Part shown: positions 41,571 through 51,500 of the stretch, in pieces
How positions within the stretch are numbered: position 1 is the first letter of the stretch
Layout of the letters: every line of letters starts with the position of its first letter
Source: Bugulina stolonifera
Lineage: Eukaryota; Bryozoa; Gymnolaemata; Cheilostomatida; Bugulidae
Assembly (NCBI GenBank): GCA_935421135.1
Contig: OW285195.1
Location: 4,378,701 to 4,442,700 of the forward strand
DNA: 64,000 bases
Reading direction: 5' to 3'
Made by a program: the position numbers and the translations under genes
Notes under the pieces: model-generated
Told to the model about the DNA's origin: nothing
Seen by the model: the letters and a program-made list of their open reading frames with translations, nothing else
Databases searched by the model: none

Positions 41571-44500
41571 ATGGCAAATGAGCCAACTCTGACAGGTTTA
41601 CTAGGCAGCGGTAAATATTATAATAGATTCAGCACACCATAAATAAACCCAAATCATAAATGAAAATACAGACTGTAGCCTATATTTGACGAACTTGATG
41701 TGAACAAAATATTATGCAGGTGAGAAGAAGAGGCAGGAGACTGCTAAAGATGAATATAAAAATATCAGGCTGGACACAGCATTCACTATAGACAGAACCG
41801 CCTCCACATCTGCAGTGAAAGCAGTTAATAAAACAGGTAAATAAATATTTGTTAGTAGTATTTGAATAAATAAATACACTGCGTGTTAAGAGCCTGTATT
41901 AAGAGCCTGTATTAAGAGCCTGTATTAAGAGCCTGTATTAAGAGCCTGTATTAAGAGCCTGTATTAAGAGCCTGTATTAAGAGCCTGTATTAAGAGCCTG
42001 TATTAAGAGCCTGTATTAAGAGCCTGTATTAAGAGCCTATATTAAGAGCCTGTAATAAGAGCCTGTATTAAGAGCCTGTATTAAGAGCCTGTATTAAGAG
42101 CCTGTATTAAGAGCCTGTATTAAGAGCCTGTATTAAGAGCCTGTATTAAGAGCCTGTATTAAGAGCCTGTATTAAGAGCCTGTATTAAGAGCCTGTATTA
42201 AGAGCCTGAAGGTGGGGAGCAAACATAAAAGTGCTGAAAAAACTAGCAGGTACTGGTACTGGATTACTAAGTCATGTGTTGGATGTCGTGTTGTAGGTGC
42301 ACAAAAACTAGCAGCTAAAGAAGCTTGGGGGATTGGCCATAAAGGTAAAATTTAGAGTCAAATAAATTTCTTAACTCTTTCAGTCCCAGCTATGTACATT
42401 GTGCACTTGCCTTGAGTACCAGCTCATTTTTATGAAGTTAGTAATAGTTATAGGCCTGTATTAAATTTAATGAAATGTCCAGAGTTGGCTAATCTTTTCT
42501 CATGCTTCATATTGATAAACTTATTAACGAAAACTGGTAGAGGGTGAGAGACAAAATATATAGCAGCGAAATCACAGTTGATGAAAAATAGCAAAATATC
42601 TTAATCATACTGTGTGTCACAAGATAGTAGTACTTGTGAGAGTTCGGTGAAGTCACTGTAGTCAGAGATAATCAAGTGACACACAGCTTGGTCTATCTAG
42701 TGCAGAGAAGATGTAGTGTGTAGTGTAATATATCCTTGTTTATTGCTAGAAGTTAACTCCAAACTCCAAACTGATAAAAATTGGGCTTGCTTATATATAT
42801 GAGAAGAATGTTTTAGTAGGTTCTCCACCAAAATGTTACATCATTACAATAACAATTAGTCATAGTCAGCTGAAAGAATATTCTACTACATTCCAGAGTA
42901 TACAAGCACATTGTAGTAGTAGACAATATTGCGCAATAATTATAGCAATTATAGTATAATTATAGTAGTAAGAAAGGTATGTCAGTGTAAACAATGTATG
43001 GCTCATTACAGCCCTTTGTATGACATCAATATAAATGTATACTAAGTACTTATATTATAACATGGATATAAACGAAATATTCTTATTCCTACATTATGCC
43101 AATATGGCTAGTACGTTAGAAGAGTCTATACGTATTGCTCAGAATTTGTGACAACCCCCCATTTGAGAGGAATTATTTTAATAATTGCGCACTATTATTC
43201 AAATTCTGAGTCAATTCTACTAAGGTAGTCAGCTCCAATGTTATCCATTGTCAACTTGTTTGCTCATCTTGTACCTGTCTCCTTTGTCAAAGCTGGGGTC
43301 AGGATTAGATGGTGATTTCACACCAGGTATATTCCCAATCACCAGGTCATACATTGGATCATTCATGACTATCGCTGGTACCATCCCTGAGTAATATGGT
43401 GTCCTGATTTCTATGCTGGCCACTGAATACTGTTCGGCTGTGTTATTGACCATCCTAACTTCTCTCTTTGCTCCGGTGTACTGGTTTGGCTTAACGAATT
43501 TTCCTTTAACTATGACTGCTGTGCAACCTGTGTCTCTTACGACTTCCGCAGGTTGGTTATTCACGTAGCCCATTTTGACATCAACATTATTTTCATCTGC
43601 CCCTATTTGTTTGCAGCAAACAATAGTGACATATCTTTTCCCATCCATCTCAATTTCCTGAGGTTCTCTGTCATCTCCTCCTTTTACAATCGCTTTCATA
43701 GCTCCTACCTTGCCTGGTTTCATATTTCCTTGTCTGGACCTCTTACATTTCATAGTTGAGTGTCCAGTAACTCCACAATTGGAACAGTGTTTCTGTGTTC
43801 TCTTGGGGCATATAACTGCAATATGCCCTACTTCATCGCAGATGTAGCATCTACGGGTTTCTTCTTCATCCTTGTGTGCGGTAGCTTTCTTCTCCGTGAA
43901 GAGCTTTCTACCATGAGCTGCCAAATATCGGTCAGCATCTTCTGCCACTTGTTCAATCCCTCCTATCTTGGATTGCTTCTGATCTGTAAGTCCTAGGTCC
44001 TTGCCCATTTGACTTACTTTTTCCAATAACACCATCTTTAACTGCAGCTATTAGTATCCGGTGTATGCCGACGTTGTTAATCTCCCTGTCTGCGACTGAT
44101 GACTTCCCGGAGCAGCCCCCAATTGTCACAAGATAGTAGTACTTGTGAGAGTTCGGTGAAGTCACTGTAGTCAGAGATAATCAAGTGACACACAGCTTGG
44201 TCTATCTAGTGCAGAGAAGATGTAGTGTGTAGTGTAATATATCCTTGTTTATTGCTAGAAGTTAACTCCAAACTCCAAACTGATAAAAATTGGGCTTGCT
44301 TATATATATGAGAAGAATGTTTTAGTAGGTTCTCCACCAAAATGTTACATCATTACAATAACAATTAGTCATAGTCAGCTGAAAGAATATTCTACTACAT
44401 TCCAGAGTATACAAGCACATTGTAGTAGTAGACAATATTGCGCAATAATTATAGCAATTATAGTATAATTATAGTAGTAAGAAAGGTATGTCAGTGTAAA

Positions 44501-45187
44501 CAATGTATGGCTCATTACAGCCCTTTGTATGACATCAATATAAATGTATACTAAGTACTTATATTATAACATGGATATAAACGAAATATTCTTATTCCTA
44601 CATTATGCCAATATGGCTAGTACGTTAGAAGAGTCTATACGTATTGCTCAGAATTTGTGACACTGTGCACCACATATTTAGCACTCAAATACTGCTTAAT
44701 GCCATTAGCTATGAAGCTATGTGGTGTGATCCACTAAATAATAAAACTCCTGCTGCTACATCTATGCCTATAAGTAGTTATTTCCTGCAGCTGCTCAATC
44801 CTTGGGCATAGTTATCATCAATTCCAAAGCTTGTAAGATTAGCAGGTTTAATGAATAACTGAAACCAACAAAAAGAAAAAGTACTGCAGTCTAAAGTGCA
44901 ATGTTGTTCATTAACATACCCATCTGGCTTCTTATGTTGCAGAGTTAGCAATAGCAGAAATATTGTGGAAATCATCGGGAAGGAAGTTTGATATCATACA
45001 GAAGTTCCAAAAAGCCAGAAAAGATTGTGGTATAAATATAGCACAGAAGCTGCAGTACAAGGAACTATATTTCCAAGTAGAAGGTGATCTAAGAGCACTG
45101 GAGAAAAAGTTACATGGACAACAACTCCTAAATGAACTCAACTTCTATAAAATCAACAATGTAACTATATCGGCACCTATCGATTAA
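41571..45187 (+). CDS. Small uncharacterised four-exon gene, 149 aa
   Basis: Exons 41571-41610, 41720-41836, 42297-42344 and 44943-45187 sum to 450 nt, phase-consistent with clean GT-AG ends. The ATG at 41571 begins MANEPTLTGLLGS and the product ends NNVTISAPID. The sequence is highly charged (GEKKRQETAKDEYKNIRLD, KFQKARKDCGINIAQKL) and probably helical, with a possible coiled coil around LYFQVEGDLRALEKKLHG. I do not recognise it. The start lies 8 nt before the stop codon of the upstream ORF in the same exon and overlaps it by 11 nt in another frame. The last intron contains a complete LTR element on the opposite strand. An alternative is that this is the 3' half of the upstream gene, reached by alternative splicing or a frameshift. 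Confidence 0.6.
41886..42211. repeat. 13-bp minisatellite, about 25 units
   Basis: ATTAAGAGCCTGT is repeated almost perfectly in the intron 41837-42296. A duplicated flank at 45210-45335 carries only one TTAAGAGCCTG, so the array expanded after that duplication. Confidence 0.97.
42615..44662 (-). mobile_element. Non-autonomous LTR retrotransposon, apparently young
   Basis: Two 539-bp direct repeats, 42615-43153 and 44124-44662, begin TGTCAC, end GTGACA and look identical by eye. A 5-bp target duplication CTGTG flanks the whole element (42610-42614 and 44663-44667). On the minus strand the 5' LTR is followed, after AT, by the primer-site-like TGGGGGCTGCTCCGGGA, and the 3' LTR is preceded by a purine tract AAATGGGGGG. 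The 970-bp interior codes only nucleocapsid zinc knuckles and a protease-like domain. Reverse transcriptase, most of RNase H and integrase are absent, so it needs a helper. It is inserted antisense in the last intron of the 149-aa gene. Confidence 0.95.
43241..44035 (-). CDS. Truncated gag-pol remnant: CCHC zinc knuckles plus retropepsin-like domain
   Basis: The 264-codon frame has two CCHC knuckles, CYICDEVGHIAVIC and CSNCGVTGHSTMKC, then a protease-like segment with the active-site triad in VRDTGCTAVIVKG and a conserved VIGNIPGVKSP. This order suits a Ty3/Gypsy-type element. The capsid part is lost upstream. Just past the stop another frame reads NIGADYLSRID, a motif usual near the RNase H-integrase linker, so a large internal deletion probably joined the protease region to a distant part of pol. 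It is a retrotransposon relic and cannot replicate on its own. Confidence 0.85.
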   Translation of the reverse strand: MVLLEKVSQMGKDLGLTDQKQSKIGGIEQVAEDADRYLAAHGRKLFTEKKATAHKDEEETRRCYICDEVGHIAVICPKRTQKHCSNCGVTGHSTMKCKRSRQGNMKPGKVGAMKAIVKGGDDREPQEIEMDGKRYVTIVCCKQIGADENNVDVKMGYVNNQPAEVVRDTGCTAVIVKGKFVKPNQYTGAKREVRMVNNTAEQYSVASIEIRTPYYSGMVPAIVMNDPMYDLVIGNIPGVKSPSNPDPSFDKGDRYKMSKQVDNG

Positions 45188-46716
45188 ACTCTTGATGATA
45201 ACATTATGCACAAGGCATTCGCACAAGACGGCACCGCCTCCACATCTACAGTAAACGCAATTAATAAAACAGGTAAATAAATATTTGTCAGTAATAGTTG
45301 AATAAATAAATACACTGCTGAGTTTTAAGAGCCTGGGAACATGGATGTAACTTCTAGCTTTCTGTTGAATAAATAGCAAGGAGGTCATCGTAAGGGGCCT
45401 CATACTCATGTGTGTACTTTCTTTTCACTGATTATCTATTATTTTAGCTGCAGAGATCTCACTGCCCTAACTGCTTTGTTTCCTAAACCAGTTATTTGTT
45501 CTGGCATGTGTAACCAAAGGTTGTCTTCAGACATATTATGAAATTGAAGAGTGTCGAAGTCTTTGCTACTACTGCAACCCTTTATTAAACTAACATAGGC
45601 CTACTAACTGGTTATGTTTCACATGGTCACCTACAGTACATGTACTGATGGTGAAAGTTAGTAATTCCTATGTATGGCGTATTCCACGCATTGGAATGTA
45701 ATTAAAATAGACTAAAATGGTCAAAAACACTAAAAAAATCACAATGCTTCTGATTGGATAGAGACTAGCATAAAAGCAAAGAATCGAGACTAGTTCCTTC
45801 ATTGCCACCTATAGACTAGACTGGATGGTAAAGCTCTATAACTCTGTAACTACCTACCACTTTCTCAATCTACTAGTGGTTATACTCTATATATGTTGAG
45901 TAAATCTTAATTTATTATAAATTCAAATATTTGGATTTGCCATTAGGAGTATGTCTGTAGGGTGCTGGCATTGACTATACTATTAGTATTATAATAACAC
46001 TCTGCTAACACCAAGCCTTGGTATTGTGAACACAGGCATTAAATCAGATGCTACTCTCATCAGGGGCACATCTGTATGAAACTGCACCGACTACACTACT
46101 AATGTTGTAATTTGTAACATTACAATTTGAAACATTACAGGCTACCATCAGGTTTAGGACCAGAGAATGCACCATCCCACTCTATTCTACACCCATTTTG
46201 TTAAAACTTGTTAACTTCCTAAAATTCACTTTTTACCTGGCCACTGAGTTAGTTTGGTATTTGCTTCCACTTCCACAAAACCACATGGTAATTACATAGT
46301 AAGCCATAGTCAATATGAACTTCTTCCAGTGTTATAACATTACTCTCTAATGCCATAATCTCTTACCAATTTTGTATCAAGTGATTTAATCCCTGCTTCT
46401 TATCAACTATACTGACCCCTCATCTGCTAACCCTTGCATCTATTGTTAGACTCGTTCATCTCTCTAATATATCAAACATATAATACACATCTCCATGCTG
46501 TTACTGTAGGACAAACGAGAAACAGAGTTGACAGAGTAAGCCTATGAAGAATTGAGAGAATGTGGGGGGTGTAGATGGGATAGAAATTGGTAAAAATACT
46601 AACTAATGCATTTAGAAGGGATCTAAGTTTGTGTTCATACCAATATAAACGAGACAAGTGAAGCCCCTCACAATGACACTATCAATACTCTCATACCTGT
46701 TTCTTTCTTCTTTTAG
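45188..46716. other. Spacer with partial duplication of upstream intron
   Basis: 45210-45335 repeats 41780-41900, sharing CCGCCTCCACATCT and AATAAATAAATACACTGC. This copies the end of one exon and the start of its intron. Otherwise I see no gene. Confidence 0.55.
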
Positions 46717-46890
46717 GACTTGGAGGATCAGCACTGCATAAAGGGAGCTTTAGGTTCTATGTCTTCATCAGCGAAGAGGGAACTGCAGATAGCGCTGGTG
46801 AAGACATTGGGCTCTAAAGATCCCTGTTTCTTACATAAGAAACAGGCTGGAGGGAGGAGAAGTGCCCATATACAGCAGCACTTCCTGGTT
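46717..46890 (+). CDS. Isolated exon-like block, unrecognised
   Basis: Bounded by TTTTAG and GTTAGA, it reads DLEDQHCIKGALGSM, then SAKRELQIALVKTLGSKDP and HKKQAGGRRSAHIQQHFL without stops. No partner exon follows before CEP97. It may be a leftover of the gene family seen upstream at 35750-41581. Confidence 0.35.
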
Positions 46891-48538
46891 AGAATTTGTT
46901 TTTGCTATCACATAGCAGTAGAATGATGAGGGGATGACTAGACACTACAACTTTCCATCCAATCATTGTATTGATGGAAAACCCTGTCACCATCACCGAA
47001 CTTTCAAAATTCGTTTCCTCACAAACATGTCTTCATTACCTCAGGCCATATCCTTCTTGTGAAAGGTCATTGGTCACAGTCCCCCTTCTAGAATCTACAT
47101 CCCTACATTCATGCCAACAACGGTTACTATTGATGGGGTAGTAAATACCCCCCTACTTTAAGGGTGGGTCTACTATCTCATTATGCTTAAAATCTGGTAT
47201 ACGGCCTAGCCTATACCCTCTCTCTTCACACCCTCATCCTCGTTTCAATTCAAACACTACCACCACTCCTAACCATTCTCCTCCTTCTAGTTCTGCTGTT
47301 ACCAACTCTCCCATCTCCACCACCATTCTCTCCCTTCTTTTCATTCACCCTCTCCTTCATCCATGGAAGGGAGGGACGGTAGTGCGGGTGAAGGGGGCAG
47401 GGTGGTGGGGGTTATGAGGAGATCAGGGTGAAGGGTTGCTATGGTGATGGGGTGGAGGGGAGTGGTGTTATTGAGTTTGGAGTTTCCCAGTGTGTAAATG
47501 TTTTTTTGACCAATCAATATGCTGGATTCTGGGGTGCCCTTGGGATGGTTGTGTGCAAAATTTGGATGGTCTTTTATGATTGGTTGGTTGAAAATCGGGG
47601 TGCTGGTCTGGGGAGGTTAGCGCTGCCTATACTGCTGTTGTGTGGATTTATACGCGCTTTTGGGGGTTACTTGTTTTCACTTTACAATATGCAGTGTACA
47701 AAGACAGTTAGACCAGTATAATATACCTTGTTACTTAGTAGTCACTCACCTTGTGTTACTTACTTAGTAGGGTCATTCACCCTGTTTTACTTACTTAGTA
47801 GGGTCATTCACCCTGTTTTACTTACTTAGTAGGGTCATTCACCCTGTTTTACTTAGTAGAGTCATTCATTTTGTGTTACTTACTTAGTAGGGTCATTCAT
47901 CTTGTGTTACTTACTTAGTAGGGTCATACACCTTGTGTTACTTACTTAGTAGGGTCATACACCTTGTGTTACTTACTTAGTAGGGTCATACACCTTGTGT
48001 TACTTACTTAGTAGGGTCATACACCTTGTGTTATAAAATATTGAAACATGTAAAGATTTCCAAAATATGTTTTTTATTTGTCTCAACCACTCTTACCCAT
48101 AAATAAATAATAAATAGATATACAAAAGTTGGGAATAACCAGTATGTTCAGGAAGACTTCAAACTACAGGGATATCTACCAGTAGTACATAACACACCTG
48201 TTACCTCTATAATAAAAGGTAATAAGATTATTGATACCATAGTAGGTGTTCAGTGGTACCAAATGTATGCAAGGGTTACCATGCCTACCCAGGAAGATAA
48301 AGAAGAAAAATTATGAAACAGCAATTTGTAATTTGTAATAGTTATTACAATATTCTATCTGTTCCGAAGGGTCCTACACATTATTATCTTGGTCCTACAC
48401 ATTATTATCTTGCGTGCACACTAGTTGAAAGCATAATAAAAATACATACACTATTTCAGACTCAAACAAATGTAAGTACTGTCATTCCTTGATTTGTCAC
48501 TAAACTTACTGTACATGTACACTAGCCAATGGTCAGCA
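46891..48538. other. Spacer with pyrimidine/purine block and minisatellite
   Basis: A strongly pyrimidine-rich stretch (about 47215-47362) switches abruptly to a purine-rich stretch (about 47363-47470). A 31-bp minisatellite follows at 47738-48033. The open frame at 47428-47721 is G/T-rich and lacks gene context, so I do not call it. Confidence 0.5.
47738..48033. repeat. 31-bp minisatellite, about ten units
   Basis: Units contain GTTACTTACTTAGTAGGGTC with CAT-TCAC or CAT-ACAC variants. Confidence 0.95.
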
Positions 48539-51500
48539 TCACACTGCCCCTGGGTCATCAGGATATAGGCTGGACTTGAGCTCTTCGAACTAAAAATATA
48601 CAAATTTAATATTAATAATTAGAATACTAGCAGGTAAGATGTGACCACAACATACCAGAGGTCATTACTGGAGTTCAACTTACTAACATGTCAAAACAAG
48701 GCATAAGGTTACTAAAACTAAACTATTCTAGACAAGATGGAGGTCTTGTCTCTTCCCACATTTTCACTGAATGATAATGATAATATCCAGAGTACTGGAT
48801 GTAGTGTATAGCTGGAACAACCAAATGAAAGCTAAATAGTTAGAGTCAAGTACCCTTGCAGCATTGTATGTACAATGGTAAAGTATATGTTGATGTTGAC
48901 TATAACTTGTCAACTAACCTTCTGTGAAAGACACTCTATACCGGCAATCAGGCTTCGTCTGACCTTTTGACCTTCACAATTAATATTCTGCTGCCTATAA
49001 TATACAATATGGATACTATAATAATATATAATATGCATAGAGAAATACTAATGAGATGCTACTAACAGACAGCTGTTGGTATTCATCATTACAAATTATA
49101 TTAGAATATTTCATCTGTGACATGTGCATATTCAACACGGCCTTCTCGCTGATTGGAGCATTGAAGGGGTGTAACAAAAATGAGCTACATATCCGATCCA
49201 CTGACCATTAGACCAACAAGCACTAGTAAGATAGTGTCAGTGAGTCTATGCTACATTAAAACAAGTACTTGCATACAAGTGTCACAAAGTACCTGTTCAT
49301 CTCGCTGATTACAAAGGCCAGAGTCTCCTCAAGTCTACGGGCTCTTAATTCCTGTTTGATGCTATGAACTCTGGGATTGAGATTACGAGTCGCGTATCCT
49401 CTCCATATTGACTGTATAGATACAGCCGCCAAAACATGTTTCTCCGCATAGGTAGTTCCACTGCTAGTCTGATTGTCTTTTGTGGAGACTGCTGGAACCT
49501 GATTGGTGGGTAATGTAGAGCTATTGCCGACACTGGAACGGACTATAATAGTAGGACCTGGTCCCTTAGCAGTCAGTTCCTCATCTACAACAGATACTTG
49601 TGTTTAAACTATGTGTACATGTATCCGCACAGTGATGTGACATCATTAAGCATTGACTGATGTTATTCATATGAAGTGAAGTTCAAACATGCAGAGACAT
49701 GGAATATGGCAGATCAACAGAAACCCTAAATTAGTGGCTGTCAGGTTATAATGTCTTTTGAATTGTCAGATATTCATAGGGTGACTGCACGAATTCCTTT
49801 CCTAAAGCATAATCATGCCAGAAATTTTCATGAAATAAATTTCCAGTCTAGAAACTACTGTACATTGTAAAACTCGTATCAGCATCTTCAGGCTATGAGC
49901 AGAATTTGTCAATTATAGTGTAATTGTCATCGGCAAGGGTAGCTGGTTGCATAGCGAAGCGTGATTGGCTACCTGGTTGCATGGTGCAATATGATTGGCT
50001 ACCTGGTTGTATAGCGTACAATATGATTGGCTACCTGGTTGTATAGCGTAGTATGATTGGCTACCTGGTTGCATAGTGAGGGATGACTGACTACTGAATT
50101 CTGCTGAATCTGAAACTAGTCTCAGCCTGCGGCTAGCCATATTCTTTTTCTCTCTGCTGGGACTCCGGGACGCACTCCTCGACCTTGACATTTTGGGAAG
50201 TGAGTCACTAAACACAAATATTAGATTATATTAGCGCATGTTGGTACGTGTATGTAATGCATGCGGAATTTTGGACTACTGACTCTACAAAGACTATAAG
50301 AAACTCAAGTAGAGCAATCTACACCAACAATAGAATGATAATGGGACAGCAGCAACAGTAGGAAAAGCATGTGCAGTAATAGTATTTGACGTGGTATGAC
50401 ATCTTACAGCTGTCTCTAGGTGCACCAACTGCCCTGCCCCACACCCCTATCGGCGAATAGTTGGAATTAGTGGCCCTAGACCTCCAACTTGGCAATAAGC
50501 ACACATGTGATGAAACGAACCTTCGTTTGGGTGCTGTGCGGATGTTAGCCACTGCACCTGGACTTCTCTCTTGGCCAATCACCTGTCGGATGAGCCCCTT
50601 CATGTCTCTCCTGGATACAAGGGGAGAACCGGGTGCCACAGGAGTAGCGGATGTGCTGGTTGTAGGTCCATCTCCTGCAGTGGTATTCCTACAGAACACG
50701 ACTGGAATATAGCGAGACTTCCCACAGATATACTTGCCAATTTGTGATAAACTTTTGAACATAACTACATGTACAATGTACATCTTATATTATGGTATAT
50801 TGTGCAGTAAAGCTGGATCAATAAATCTGAGAGAACTACAGGATTTCTCACATAGCGTCTTTGCTGCAGGACAATTTATTTGTGAGCAGCTAGGGACCTC
50901 GCTCAAAGATGGTGAAACTAGGCCATCCCTGACTAGAATTTCAACCTGAGGCTCTACTAAACCTAATCACCCAGCGTGGTGAACAGATGCATTAATCACT
51001 GCATCAGTAGAGATATCGACTAGCTAGATATAGGAACGGACAGCTAGGATTCCCGGCTACACAATGCGATATTCAGGTTTTTAATGCAGAAAAGAATAAC
51101 AGCTGGCTAATTGCGATACATAGGCCTATACATACACATTACGTTGTATACACTATACAACATGGCGGAAATACACAATGTAACGGGAAACGACAGCTGA
51201 TAAACAGACTGTGATAAGGTGAATAGATCTAAATGAAGCATAGAGACTGCCAAAAGGCCGGGAATGGACAGGTGACAGGAAGCGTTGAATCAGCAAAGTA
51301 GCAGGTAGTACAGTCTAGTATTTAGTAGAGAGTTTGTGGTACAAGATGGCTGACTACGCTTACACACAGCTACTAGTACTACTACTACTAGCTGTAGTAG
51401 CAGGAGGAGTGAAGGAAAGCGGTCTGCGGTGGGAGGTGAAGGAGAGTGATGGGAGGGTCGTAAGGTCTCTCTCAGATGGATCACAGATAGTGACCTTAGA

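Larger units (their letters stand above)
35750..41581 (+). pseudogene. Decaying or rearranged multi-exon gene of an uncharacterised family
   Basis: Exon-like blocks with splice signals lie at 35750-35886, 36317-36423 (HKNGRTRLKGWWKALGIEC), 36578-36697 (CKRLPRKKGTHYPPDPKGED), about 37136-37320 (FDVQSIVETPHLHML), 37428-37618 (GGHDPCPCGKKASHYSQV), 38173-38275 (KLEIEQILLEKGVDVW), 39865-40135, 40503-40750, 40886-41066 (DFIKQGPGAWYIVTAEEDI) and 41503-41581. The order recalls large uncharacterised families in cnidarians and sponges, from memory only. Several joins are out of phase, and the 39865 exon hits a TGA whose downstream match continues in another frame. The 5' half is part of a 1.72 kb tandem duplication and a hAT-like element sits before the 39865 exon. 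I read it as a degenerate copy, but a functional gene with different exons is possible. Confidence 0.5.

Noticed and set aside
43553..43996. Plus-strand frames within the LTR element
   Set aside because: They are shadows of the minus-strand zinc-knuckle/protease frame.
47428..47721. 97-codon membrane-protein-like frame
   Set aside because: G/T-rich sequence gives hydrophobic codons; there is no exon context or recognisable similarity.
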